The notes below the pieces were generated by a model. The model searched no databases and was not told the DNA's origin. It saw only the letters and a program-made list of their open reading frames with translations. The translations under genes were made by a program, and so were the position numbers. DNA of 64,000 nucleotides from an uncultured Dorea sp. (GTDB taxonomy: Bacteria; Bacillota; Clostridia; Lachnospirales; Lachnospiraceae): assembly GCA_910584575.1 (NCBI GenBank), contig CAJUBG010000003.1, forward strand, positions 1-64,000. Reading direction: 5' to 3'. How positions within the stretch are numbered: position 1 is the stretch's first letter; the number at the start of each line of letters is the position of its first letter. Positions 10,301-17,688 of this stretch are shown here, piece after piece.

Positions 10301-13300
10301 GGCTGGAAACTAGAAAATTGCATCAATTATGGAACCATTTACTGTCTGAGGACCCACTATTCAGGAGGAATTTTAGGCCAGTGGACGGGAACCGGAGGCA
10401 CAATAGAAAACTGTCAGAACTACGGTAATTTGCAGACCACCTATCAGCAGGGATGGTTAGGTGCAGCGGGCGGTATTGTTGCGCAGCTCTACCATGCCTA
10501 TGAAGAAAATGAATACAACATTATCAGTTGTAAGAATTTTGGAAATATTTATGGAAGAACCGGAAAAAACAACGCTAACTGCGCAAACGACAGTGCAGGA
10601 ATCCTGGGAAATATTACGGCGTATAAGACGGGGAACGCGCAAAACGGGCAGAGATATACGATTCAAGTGTTGGATTGTGTCAACGGCCCAGGCGTCGAGG
10701 TGTATTCGTCTTCTATGGCATCCGGTATTGTTGGCTTCTTTTCTTGCTCAAACGAGCCGAATTACAACTCTATTGTGAGCTCTACGGGAAATATAAGCCT
10801 TCGGATTGAGAGATGCCGGAATTATGCGTCAGTTTTAAATGGGGTTCAATTTGTGGGCGGTATTTTCGGGGAACGGTATGGTACAACAGGCTCACAGAAT
10901 ACGATTCTTCGGGATTGCTATTCCGTGGATATTGCCGGATATAATAAGCCGTACTACCCTATTATTTCCTATGTTAATGGGAATAACCAGAACAATGCAG
11001 GACAGATTCAAGCCGCAGAGAATTACTACCTGGACGGAAGGAACGGCAGCAATAGTTACTTATTTAATAATGGAAGAACGAACACTGTGCCGGATATTTC
11101 CAAAGTTTCTGGTAATCTGCCGAGGGTGGAAACCAATGTCCTCTACTATATCAAAAAGGACGGCAGGCAATACTATGCTTATCTGGAGAAAGGGAAATCT
11201 TTATCCGTAAATAACCTTAAGCTTCAGGAGGATGGAAGCATCTATAACGGGAGACAGTTAGTGGGACGAATCCTGTTCGAGATTGACGGCGCGGCGGACG
11301 GTACGCAGTATGACGGCATTAATAAAGTAGTAGGCGCCGGAAGTAATTTTGATACTCATGTGAGGAATTCCTTCTATATTAAAGAGACGGGAGGAAATCT
11401 GACCCAGATGCCAAAGCCGGAGAAGGTAGAGCTTCGGATTGATGAGAGCAAGCTTCATATACAGGTGACGCCTGCGGCTGGAACAGACCCGTTCCAGTAT
11501 GTCGGGGCATTATATAGAGTGAATGAGGACGGAAGCGAGACGCTTGTGAAGGACAGGATTGAATTCTTTTCTGAGGAGTTTGACGTGGATTTGACAGAAC
11601 AGGAAATCCGAAAAGGAAGTACCTTGAGAATCAGACTTCGGGCATACAGCATGGATTCCAGGATTCTTCCGTCAGAGGAGGTAATCGGTGATGTGGTTTT
11701 TGGCAGGCATTTGCCTGAGCCGAAAATCCGGATTGAGCTTACGAAGCAGGCAAATGGAACGGATAACTATCAATATCGTTTCAAGCTAGTAAATGCAGAA
11801 GATTATAGTCAGGAAAATGATTACCGGATAGCCGTAAAATTCATGGATCAGCCTGCGGCGGTTATGACCAGGCCGGATTCGGAGGGGTATTTGATACCGG
11901 AAGGAAACGGACAGTTGACTTCAGCTCAGGAATTACAGCAATTACTGATTCAGGCAGTATCAGGGAACGCAGAGGTTTTGGATTCCAATATGGTTCCGAT
12001 TCCGGCATATATGCCCAGATATCAGCCGTCGATTGCCCTGTTCGAGCAGAACCAGAGGTCGAGAGTAACCTGTACGGTTTCCGGAGAAAGCGTAACAGAT
12101 CTTGGAATCACAGTAACTTTAGATACGTCGGCTTCGGGCAATGTGACGACTCCGCCTGTATATCGGGCCGAGCTTGTGGGAACCTGGGGTGAGGGAAACG
12201 GCGGAAAAGAGAAAAACGCCGTACTTGCAAGCCAGGATATGCTGACAGCGCCCAACGGCAAGGCTGTGGCGAACTTCCAGTTGCCAGAGTATATTTTTGG
12301 GGCAAAGGATTTGAGAGTCAGGGTGTGGTATGCACAGTCCGGCTTAGGTCCTGTCTACACCTACCGCACGGTACAGGAGAAGGACGCGAATATTTATACA
12401 ATCAAGAGTGCAGAAGCTCAGAACCTAGACGGTGTGCAGATGTACATTCCAGAATGGGGGTATGAATACAGCTCGGTGCTAGATGAGAATGACAACCGCT
12501 ATTTTGCAGAATACAGGTGGACGTCAGGTAAGTTATTCGACTGGATTACTCCTCCGCCTCATCTGATGGAGGAAACGGAGTTGACGCCGGAATACGACGG
12601 TGAGCACCAGTTGCAGTATACGTTCCGATGGGATAAAGGAGACGGCGAGTACCAGAATGGAAACCGGTATGTGGTATCTTTAGCTGGAATCAGCGGTGAA
12701 AACAAGGTGTCCATTATGACAGGGCAGGAAATGACAGAAAATGAGATGACAAAAACGGCTGAGGATTGGACATATGACTTTGTTGAGCTTACCGTAACCC
12801 GTAAGGGTGATGCATCCGGCACAAGCCCATCCATTGGGCTGACCTCGACGAAGCGTTATCAGGTGAAGCAGCGTTTGAAAAGACCTGAACAGCCCTCCGT
12901 GGTGAACACCAACCCTGACGAGCTGTTCTATACGGCAGAGTGGGAGCCGATTAAGACGGACGGCGTGCGGGATGAGACAGGATGTGTCGCATATGGAATT
13001 TATTTACGGTGTTATGAAGAAAAGGACGGTGTTCTGACGCCAGGTGAGCCTGTGCTGCTGAATCCGGATGATCCGGTACTGGTGGATGGCGGTGTGGAGG
13101 TTTACCGTAAGGAGTTGAACCTTGAACAATATGCAGGACAGAGAGTGCTGATTTACATTGTGGCCCAGGCCGCGCAGGACAGTATGCAGTATGTCAACAG
13201 CGTGGAGGGAATCACTTACGACTTAACGATACCGCAGCGTATTCATGAGCCAAAGGTGACCTGGGAGATGGGATGGAAATATGACCGGACCAGCCCTGTG

Positions 13301-14371
13301 TCTGTGGAGGAATTCCAGGCAGAGGATGAACTGAAGGAAGGACGGCTGACCGTCAAGATTACGCCAGAGCCGGACAGTATTCCCACAGGTGACAGCAGCT
13401 ATCTGTTCAAGGGATATGTGTTTGAAAGCAAGGAGATGGCGGAGGCGTCCAAGGCGGACATTGAGGCCGGAAGGGTTACAGGAGTGCCAGGACTGTTGGC
13501 GACTTATCCCGCAGCAGACGGGGAGAAGCTGACGCCCGTTGCTATGGAGGCTGACAGCAATAACACCTACGGCGGTACAATCCGGGGACTGTCGGCACAG
13601 CACGCAGGCAAATGGCTGCTTCTGTATACCAGAATATCCTCAGGAAACGGGCAGGTTAGTTCTAAATGGACGTCGAGTGAGATTGTTCGTCTCCCGTATG
13701 TGAGACTGAATCAGCCAGAGGTAACGGTTGATAACCAGGAGAGGGAGATTACGTTGGAGGCGGGCTCTAATCCGGACCTTCTGGGGACGGAAACCTGGAA
13801 TTCCAGCAGGATTGCTCTGCACTGGCAGAATGTAGAGTGGGCGGATTCCTACTATATTACATTGAAGCCAAGGACGTTTAATCCAGACACAGACAGAGTC
13901 GAGACTTCGGATGAGCAGACCTATCGGATTGTGGAGGAAACAGATGAAAACAACGAGAGAGTGGCTGTTTACAGAAAGACCATAGTTTTCGACGAACAGC
14001 AAGGCAAGGATGTGGAATATTGGGAGCGTGTAGACGCAGAAGAAAACCAACCACTTGTGTTTGCGTTAGAGGACTACTGGGCGAAGGATGAAAACGGAGT
14101 TTATACAGAGGCCGAGATTCCATATGCCTACAAGGTGACATTGGGTACTTACCTTGAGGTGGAGTGGGATGAGCAAATCGGGCTTAAGTATACGTTGATT
14201 CTGCCGGATGCTGAAAGCCTGACTACGTTAAACGGCACAGAGCTGTCTGATATCGGGCTTAAGATTACAGAGAGAGTGCTGTTATCCTCGGATGTGGCGG
14301 TAAATACGCCGGATGGCGTAAGCCAGAGCGAGGCTTACACGAATTCAGGAGACTTTGAAGTATTATTTTAA
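4343..14371 (+). CDS. Giant type IV pilin-like adhesin with GLUG repeats
   Basis: One uninterrupted frame of 3342 residues. Residues 1-8 end in KKG, a prepilin peptidase site, followed by FTLTELVVVLVILAIVAA: glutamate at mature position 5 and an N-terminal assembly helix. Roughly residues 640-2180 hold at least 35 repeats of the form (V/A)GGI(V/A)GYN, the GLUG motif, usually with NC-containing strands between. This suggests a long beta-helix stalk. Residues about 2370-3342 look like successive beta-sandwich modules. Ordinary pilins have 130-250 residues, so this is more than ten times the usual size. It lies between pilT and the minor pilin genes. I infer a pilus-tip or pilus-borne adhesin processed by PilD. 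A membrane-tethered pseudopilin that never enters the fibre is the alternative. Confidence 0.88.
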   Translation: MEKNSKKGFTLTELVVVLVILAIVAAVAIPFAMKYIKLAEFRENEANAKTIYLAAESELTWYRTSGKWKDFRKEVVREGKRNDTFDDSRKDKLKGRIYAITLGNNESGEANRGSGELVHQLLEDNSYDKDFLDASITIEIDIETGQVYSAFYATRCDSLAYDGDDDEILNITAAGDNRSYDNRRDRLLGYYSVEDVTNVVELKPVRLKVTAINLVNSETLSLNWSSNSRHDNRDVEFHITFYKKVGDKAKGEKLFSTVIDRSELSKKGFGKAGNTMVHLKLLGQEDAATGKNKDLGEWAFPLTYQETGQNGRFSLVLDAMMSAELMESLKAETPDSLSVGDDGLALLREYSTSITRYAGLSKAGSEIPELAQLARPQDICAEIEVQPTYQNMEQDAREYHASSPVTSNVENTLFASTERASGGSLEAKLTRFRHLSNIRYCDEEAIFRLDSRNMDWTAAGTGLFDLAETTAMEGETPDGRSVKTIRWKPVKSTDDSLALDFPSIEMLNKGQTLAGGGAGTLLSNIKLGAASMPGDDVIGKIYKNSGQEKPYTEYLGIFSEVEGSISGLTLKNPVLHLDDTGENAGNFQNLSGVGILCGRSQGSLNDITVQWTRKEAKTVEVLLADRQENGMAGVGNGEKPCGIGGIVGVLAKKEDDGTLSALAGSGASSIPQINGLTMNGSVTGRLPKPKPVSGGANVEEQASRYPYGIGGIFGYASIGKNVEAEGCENHADVTGNLFTGGIGGHLDGNYQSPASSGAADLIDSSNDGLVLCSSKTNLPQEIEGRYFGGILGYGNNSWIETSYSASGRLDSERYDISKREEMLLGQYVGGIIGYGNSSQIVGCSTKKGGYILGSDYVGGIAGGFSNDLRHAIKGNDSITVTTNAGYVIGNNYVGGIVGKNEGEQGAVSTILNCVNQGVAAGYGRYIGGIVGYNGQYGVLEDCASYLSDYDQSVYRMVVNTWKADTGDCVGGMAGYNDGKINFSDSGSVTVKSVASLVVGRHFVGGMIGFNDIHGNLGEDLNENYTLIGGRIQGFGKAVGGCIGLNASAGVLKNELEVKPTSVTGAYYVGGCIGANVVDMVDHTTEYVQSESDIQMNGFRTDNRLGSITGDAFVGGVIGYHRTYTQGQLGGISIHDYLLATVSGADGAGNLSSVLPEINEDGFGKNLPSNVLESDNPYRLTVSMNGGTNNNVPIKSWLYTGGVVGYCEKNSRLILKNCKNAGNITKASGPDSGLSDGVSLKAYLTYEGMANAASELERDERVSMVGGIISANQENQIIDYCTNSGSMNGFIGLGGIVSFNSGGIFNCELSDNFGNAGLDYIGGIAGLNVRADSAAVSSYTDVNGRIWRDYTSGTIANCSTRSGRTIAGNSYVGGIVGYNMLGGVVKDNHSRANITAAGNYAGGIAGYNGGRIQAAEDTFTGSRSVIGTGGEGIGGIAGVNKKEVEVLSLSAWAADEVVAVNSKVTVTGGSKVGGIVGINAGSIRSVSPDGKNSGYLVCEAGRVYALNGYAGGIAGEAQGDIRRARNRSTEVTAGRGPAGGIVAVNQAGVRLEECENQGSVKSDQGYAGGIAAENYGTITGCFVGYSGVNQKTAALTSRGTKEIGAVCAINHENAEIQNSTLYDNVILEGEAQTAGGIAGVNRGTIGHLPTGNEVEEITSIPQIELSSGNLTIGGVAGRNEAGGNISGIKVQGVKFEGFYNYGYLGGIAGENQQGAVVKNCIYSNGVMKEAADSTAAGNCYGGIIGDNYGILENCKVEDFTFSITGIYTATSTSSAKEKEALSSHVGGIAGKNGSSGEVRGCVIGGKSNTIDTGSGMAGGIVGYNGGSIELSGDEAATGLMLTGDGRVGSVQELADAAKAGNISADSRYVEWNGINNVSIETLKYTGTQNNVNSGRKLSLIMSTNGNVGGITAFNTGAIDYCATGNWYLNNKSNAIGVGTGGIIGMNESGHDLSFLLNQAFVGRELRVGVTDRFAGGIIGNQNNTTLSGWKLENCINYGTIYCLRTHYSGGILGQWTGTGGTIENCQNYGNLQTTYQQGWLGAAGGIVAQLYHAYEENEYNIISCKNFGNIYGRTGKNNANCANDSAGILGNITAYKTGNAQNGQRYTIQVLDCVNGPGVEVYSSSMASGIVGFFSCSNEPNYNSIVSSTGNISLRIERCRNYASVLNGVQFVGGIFGERYGTTGSQNTILRDCYSVDIAGYNKPYYPIISYVNGNNQNNAGQIQAAENYYLDGRNGSNSYLFNNGRTNTVPDISKVSGNLPRVETNVLYYIKKDGRQYYAYLEKGKSLSVNNLKLQEDGSIYNGRQLVGRILFEIDGAADGTQYDGINKVVGAGSNFDTHVRNSFYIKETGGNLTQMPKPEKVELRIDESKLHIQVTPAAGTDPFQYVGALYRVNEDGSETLVKDRIEFFSEEFDVDLTEQEIRKGSTLRIRLRAYSMDSRILPSEEVIGDVVFGRHLPEPKIRIELTKQANGTDNYQYRFKLVNAEDYSQENDYRIAVKFMDQPAAVMTRPDSEGYLIPEGNGQLTSAQELQQLLIQAVSGNAEVLDSNMVPIPAYMPRYQPSIALFEQNQRSRVTCTVSGESVTDLGITVTLDTSASGNVTTPPVYRAELVGTWGEGNGGKEKNAVLASQDMLTAPNGKAVANFQLPEYIFGAKDLRVRVWYAQSGLGPVYTYRTVQEKDANIYTIKSAEAQNLDGVQMYIPEWGYEYSSVLDENDNRYFAEYRWTSGKLFDWITPPPHLMEETELTPEYDGEHQLQYTFRWDKGDGEYQNGNRYVVSLAGISGENKVSIMTGQEMTENEMTKTAEDWTYDFVELTVTRKGDASGTSPSIGLTSTKRYQVKQRLKRPEQPSVVNTNPDELFYTAEWEPIKTDGVRDETGCVAYGIYLRCYEEKDGVLTPGEPVLLNPDDPVLVDGGVEVYRKELNLEQYAGQRVLIYIVAQAAQDSMQYVNSVEGITYDLTIPQRIHEPKVTWEMGWKYDRTSPVSVEEFQAEDELKEGRLTVKITPEPDSIPTGDSSYLFKGYVFESKEMAEASKADIEAGRVTGVPGLLATYPAADGEKLTPVAMEADSNNTYGGTIRGLSAQHAGKWLLLYTRISSGNGQVSSKWTSSEIVRLPYVRLNQPEVTVDNQEREITLEAGSNPDLLGTETWNSSRIALHWQNVEWADSYYITLKPRTFNPDTDRVETSDEQTYRIVEETDENNERVAVYRKTIVFDEQQGKDVEYWERVDAEENQPLVFALEDYWAKDENGVYTEAEIPYAYKVTLGTYLEVEWDEQIGLKYTLILPDAESLTTLNGTELSDIGLKITERVLLSSDVAVNTPDGVSQSEAYTNSGDFEVLF

Positions 14372-14415
14372 GTATGAGTTTCTTCTATATTAATATATCA
14401 AAAAAGGAGGGCGAA

Positions 14416-15147
14416 ATGGTGCGGGAGAATAGAGTAAAAGCTAAAAATGGTTCTACGCTTGTAATCGTAGTCTGCGTATCAGCCTTATTGATGGCGTTCG
14501 CCCTCGCCATGCTCTATACAGCCGGCCTTCTTTTATCCCGCGCCAACCGGCGGCTTGAGCAGGAGAGAAGTTATCTCCTTGCCCAGAGCTTTGCCCAGGT
14601 GCTAGAGCAGGAATTGAAAGCAGACTATGATAAGCCGGAAAATGCGCCGGAAAAGAGTTTTTACCGCTATGCATATAATTTCCTCGAAGGAAGATACGGG
14701 GAATACGACCCCGACCATCCGGACGAGACTATTTTCCATTATACGGCGGCTTTGCCGGAGGGAGTGGATACGGAGAAATACGGTACGATTAAGGTAGTCA
14801 TGTATAAGGAAGCCAATCAGGATCAGGATGTGGATATGTCCGGTGAACTGGTGAAAGACCAGAGTGTTGATGATATCCTGAATAATGGAATTGCCCGATA
14901 TATCTTTACCGTGGAGGTGACCGCAGACATAGGCGGAGTTTCATATAGCTTCAGCACAGTGTATCGGCAGATGGCGACCTACGAGGTGAGATTTCAGCAC
15001 AACGGCAAAAATATTGTATGGGACGGCAGTTGGCATGAGTATCTGTCGGGGCCGGAATACGTTGTGGACTGGGATAAGGGAAATATTCAGTATGAATACC
15101 AGTCTGACAAGATTATCCACTGTGAGTTTGCAAATGCTCATGAGTAA
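14416..15147 (+). CDS. Minor pilin-like protein without Glu5 (PilX/GspK-like)
   Basis: 243 residues. A short basic leader ending in KNG precedes STLVIVVCVSALLMAFALAML, a hydrophobic helix of pilin type, but mature position 5 is isoleucine instead of glutamate. Loss of Glu5 is typical of GspK/PilX-class subunits that cap the tip and start assembly. The start ATG at 14416 is chosen because AAGGAGG ends six bases before it. An upstream in-frame ATG has no such site. The C-terminal part is soluble and not recognised. Its place right after the giant pilin suggests the two meet at the fibre tip, which is inference. Confidence 0.75.
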   Translation: MVRENRVKAKNGSTLVIVVCVSALLMAFALAMLYTAGLLLSRANRRLEQERSYLLAQSFAQVLEQELKADYDKPENAPEKSFYRYAYNFLEGRYGEYDPDHPDETIFHYTAALPEGVDTEKYGTIKVVMYKEANQDQDVDMSGELVKDQSVDDILNNGIARYIFTVEVTADIGGVSYSFSTVYRQMATYEVRFQHNGKNIVWDGSWHEYLSGPEYVVDWDKGNIQYEYQSDKIIHCEFANAHE

Positions 15148-15184
15148 TGCAAAGAGATAACAATATCAGGAGGGAGTAGGGAAG

Positions 15185-15583
15185 ATGCGTAGAATGAAAT
15201 CTGATTCTGGTGAGTCATTGGTGGAGGTAATGGTAAGCGCTGTAATTTTTTTGATGATGATGGCAGCGCTGCAAGGCTCTATTTCATTTTGCACAAATGC
15301 ACAGCACAAGAGTGAGCAGATTCGCGAGACAAATGCGGAGATTTGCCGGAATCTGAAGTCCTCCCCTTATGTTTTCAGTGCAGAGAATAAGACCTATTCA
15401 TTCAAGGCAACGACTGCGGACGGCGAGACGCCAGGACCGGAGGGGGCAGTTTTGTTTAACATTGCCGTGGAGTTAGGCTCGAAGGAGGTAACCTATCAGG
15501 AAGCGGATGGAACGTTAAAGACCACCACGTTTTACATGTTTGGTTCTGTTGTCGAGGGAGGTACAGGAGGTGAGACCCCGTGA
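15185..15583 (+). CDS. Minor pilin (prepilin-type N-terminus)
   Basis: 132 residues. The leader MRRMKSDSG precedes ESLVEVMVSAVIFLMMMAAL, which has glutamate at mature position 5 and the pilin helix. The first mature residue is glutamate instead of the usual phenylalanine. It is short for a minor pilin. GGAGGGAG lies upstream of the ATG. Its stop overlaps the GTG start of the next gene by four bases, so the two are probably translationally coupled. It is likely a PilV/GspI-type minor subunit; the exact class cannot be assigned. Confidence 0.8.
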   Translation: MRRMKSDSGESLVEVMVSAVIFLMMMAALQGSISFCTNAQHKSEQIRETNAEICRNLKSSPYVFSAENKTYSFKATTADGETPGPEGAVLFNIAVELGSKEVTYQEADGTLKTTTFYMFGSVVEGGTGGETP

Positions 15584-16314
15584 GGGGATTACAGAGGCTT
15601 AGAAAACACAGAAACTCCGGTATGACCCTGGTGGAGATGGTTGTCACATTACTGGTTTTCAGTATCATGATGACAATGATGGTGGGAATCTTAAGCCCTG
15701 CCGCGAAAATATTTGTCCGGATACAAAGGTTACAGTATGCGCAGATTGTTCTGGATAATACCATACAAGAGCTTCGTGGAATGACATTAGATGCGACAGG
15801 ACATGTGAAAATCTATGAGAAATGCGGTGCAAATGACGGAATTGCAGACCAGACGGGAGTGGATAGCGGGCAGGGCTTGGAGTTTGTCAATGAGGACGGC
15901 TACGTGATGCTGATTTCCACAGAGGGCTGCCCCGAAACGGGAGTATACAGGGGAAGCCAGCTTCTTAGTACGGTGAAGCTTGGAGATGTTCCTGCCGGAA
16001 GGCTGTTCGCCAGATATTATGTCCGCGAAAAGGATGCAAAGTATCACTATGAGGATGCCGCCGGACAGCCCATTGCCAGAGCCGTGAACAGTGTATTTAC
16101 CGATGGATATTACATGGGGAATTATTTGGAGATTATATTTTCCTATCCGGCGGGAACGGTGCAGGACGGGGTTGTTGATTATCTTGAGGCGGAGGTGAGG
16201 CTCTACAATGACGCGGAGAGGACTGAGCTGGTGGTAAAGGAAAATGTGGTTCTGGATTTGCGGTATGACGTAAAACGTCAGGACAGGGTGACTGCCGATA
16301 AGGCAGAGCTTTGA
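15580..16314 (+). CDS. Minor pilin (prepilin-type N-terminus)
   Basis: 244 residues beginning at GTG, with AGGAGG just upstream inside the previous gene. The leader ends in RNSG and is followed by MTLVEMVVTLLVFSIMM, with glutamate at mature position 5. Its size and the long soluble domain fit a PilW/GspJ-type minor subunit. Together with the two genes before it, it would make the priming complex for pilus assembly. The C-terminal domain shows no motif I recognise. Confidence 0.8.
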   Translation: MRGLQRLRKHRNSGMTLVEMVVTLLVFSIMMTMMVGILSPAAKIFVRIQRLQYAQIVLDNTIQELRGMTLDATGHVKIYEKCGANDGIADQTGVDSGQGLEFVNEDGYVMLISTEGCPETGVYRGSQLLSTVKLGDVPAGRLFARYYVREKDAKYHYEDAAGQPIARAVNSVFTDGYYMGNYLEIIFSYPAGTVQDGVVDYLEAEVRLYNDAERTELVVKENVVLDLRYDVKRQDRVTADKAEL

Positions 16315-16324
16315 CATAAAAGTT

Positions 16325-16395
16325 AAATCCATCCTGCATACCCTTTGGGGATATTCTCGGACAGGACGACGGGAAGGAACGCAGGGTGTGGATTT
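16325..16395 (+). ncRNA. Candidate structured leader RNA upstream of pilA
   Basis: The 140-base gap before pilA can fold into a compact element. AAATCCA (16325-16331) pairs with TGGATTT (16389-16395). CATACCC (16337-16343) pairs with GGGTGTG (16384-16390), competing at two bases. TTCTCG (16354-16359) pairs with CGGGAA (16370-16375). The loop of that hairpin holds CAGGA (16362-16366), complementary to TCCTG (16332-16336), which would form a pseudoknot. Nested helices plus a pseudoknot resemble a riboswitch aptamer. I could not match it to the c-di-GMP-I or c-di-GMP-II consensus as I remember them. No terminator follows, so any control would be by translation or processing. Confidence 0.4.
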
Positions 16396-16454
16396 ATAGA
16401 TGTAACTTATTAATTAAACGAGACTCAAAAAGAAAAGAGAAGGAGAACGAAGAA

Positions 16455-16865
16455 ATGATGAGGAGTTTGAAGAAAAACAGGAAAAAGGGGTTCACACTGG
16501 TGGAACTGATTGTGGTGTTGGTAATATTGGCGATATTGGCGGCATTGTTGATTCCGGCGTTGACGGGGTATATTGATAAGGCGAAGAAAAAACAGATTGT
16601 GGCTGAGACTAGAGCGTGTGTAATGGCGGCTCAGACATTGGCGGATGAGGAATATGGTAAAGGTAATGTTAGTGATGACGATTTAGAAACTAAAGTGACG
16701 GGTGCTAATGTCCAAAAATTAGCAGAGTCAAGTGCAGTACCTAGCGGCATAGAGTTTGATGGAGGTAAAGTAAGTAAATTAGTCTATTCTAGTGGTGGAA
16801 AAACTTGTACTTATGACCCTGCTAATGAGACTACAAATTCAGATGGTAAGTATAATATACCTTAA
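16455..16865 (+). CDS. pilA: Major type IV pilin
   Basis: 136 residues. The leader MMRSLKKNRKKG is followed by FTLVELIVVLVILAILAALLIP, the canonical class with Phe1 and Glu5, then the amphipathic helix YIDKAKKKQIVAETRACVMAAQ. The start is the first of two adjacent ATGs with GAAGGAG upstream. An upstream in-frame ATG would add a leader with no role. The C-terminal globular part is short, has two cysteines in total (RACVM and KTCTY), and is written in clearly more AT-rich codons than its neighbours, a sign of recombination or fast change. It stands between two structured elements and is likely the main fibre subunit. Confidence 0.9.
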   Translation: MMRSLKKNRKKGFTLVELIVVLVILAILAALLIPALTGYIDKAKKKQIVAETRACVMAAQTLADEEYGKGNVSDDDLETKVTGANVQKLAESSAVPSGIEFDGGKVSKLVYSSGGKTCTYDPANETTNSDGKYNIP

Positions 16866-16950
16866 AAAAGTATTTCAAAATTATGATTCAACAGAGATTA
16901 ATACATAGCCTTATAGTGTACACGCTATATATTGACTTTTATTATTGATT

Positions 16951-17185
16951 GTAATTGAAACCTTTTCCAGTAAACAGGCAGTTCGGGAGGGGGCGTTCCC
17001 CAAGCACGACATTAAGGGGCGTCCTTAGCGGAGGCGAAATCCACTGTTTACGGAGACTTAGGAACGAAGGCTCTCCTGAGTTCCTTAGGCGTAGTTAGCA
17101 GTTAGTTCGCCGTAGCGTTGCCCAGTCGTGTCTGGGGAACGCCCCCTCCCGAACTGCCGTCCCTGGAACCAACCCTCTCAATTAC
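16951..17185. repeat. Long rod-like inverted repeat downstream of pilA
   Basis: A 235-base imperfect palindrome. The outermost arms are GTAATTGA (16951-16958) and TCAATTAC (17178-17185). Inside them are CCAG/CTGG, a perfect 26-bp inverted repeat (16977-17002 with 17133-17158, GC-rich), CACGAC/GTCGTG (17005-17010 with 17125-17130), GGCGAA/TTCGCC (17033-17038 with 17106-17111) and CTTAGGAAC/GTTCCTTAG (17057-17065 with 17080-17088). All pairings are nested, so one strand folds into a single rod. It fills the gap between pilA and the next gene. It could be a structured RNA, an mRNA processing or stabilising element, or a MITE-like insertion. No flanking target duplication was obvious. Confidence 0.8.
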
Positions 17186-17211
17186 ACAAAACAACAAAAA
17201 GGAACCAAACC

Positions 17212-17688
17212 ATGCTTAAAACCTTACTTACAACCACAGCAGAAGATGAAAAACAAAACACCAAATGGCTTTCCCGTTACCTATCCATCCTCCTGCTCGT
17301 CCTTACAGTCATAGTGGCAGCCATCCCCGGCACTCTCTACATCATGCGTCGGGCAGACGCCCAGGTGGCACTCGGCAACGCCAAATCATTGAGGATGGCA
17401 TTAGATACGGCAGCCACAGAGCATTACGGTTCCGGCAAACCATTCCGTGACACCGCCTCTTTCGGCGGTGTCACAGAAGAAGCCTGGCGGCAGGTCATTA
17501 CCGACAGCAGAGTACCAGGAGATTTCTGGGTACTGCAAATGGATGAGAGTGGTTATGAAGTACAGCGTTTCTGCTACCAGGAGGGAGATTTTTTGGTAAC
17601 ATATTGCAGAGAGCCGCTTACCTACGAGGTTTTCTACCAACAGGAATTCATCCGGACCTCTGAGCCTAAGGAACTGCTAAAGAATTAA
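17212..17688 (+). CDS. Pilin-like membrane protein lacking a prepilin site
   Basis: 158 residues. An N-terminal hydrophobic helix (about residues 24-46) is followed by an alpha-helix like that of pilins (RRADAQVALGNAKSLRMALDTAATEHYG), but there is no glycine-plus-Glu5 prepilin motif, so it should stay membrane-anchored. The start at 17212 is chosen because the longer frame would begin inside the hairpin. A weak AAAAAGG site precedes it. The position between pilA and pilD suggests an accessory subunit or assembly factor. No family is assigned. Confidence 0.65.
   Translation: MLKTLLTTTAEDEKQNTKWLSRYLSILLLVLTVIVAAIPGTLYIMRRADAQVALGNAKSLRMALDTAATEHYGSGKPFRDTASFGGVTEEAWRQVITDSRVPGDFWVLQMDESGYEVQRFCYQEGDFLVTYCREPLTYEVFYQQEFIRTSEPKELLKN

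Noticed and set aside
4343..14371. Many frames of 60-150 codons antisense to or inside the giant pilin gene
   Set aside because: They are by-products of a long GC-balanced repeat-rich gene; none has a credible start site or a recognisable domain.
16325..16395. Known c-di-GMP-I or c-di-GMP-II riboswitch upstream of pilA
   Set aside because: The conserved core sequences of those classes as I remember them are not found; kept only as an unassigned leader.
16977..17002. G-quadruplex like the one that triggers pilin variation in Neisseria
   Set aside because: Only two G runs of three or more occur close together; four are needed.
16977..17158. Intrinsic terminator of pilA
   Set aside because: The stem is far longer than needed, the loop holds more nested helices, and no T run follows.
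17128..17211. Longer N-terminus for the pilin-like protein at 17212
   Set aside because: It would begin inside the 26-bp arm of the palindrome and adds residues unlike any leader; ATG at 17212 precedes the membrane helix more naturally.
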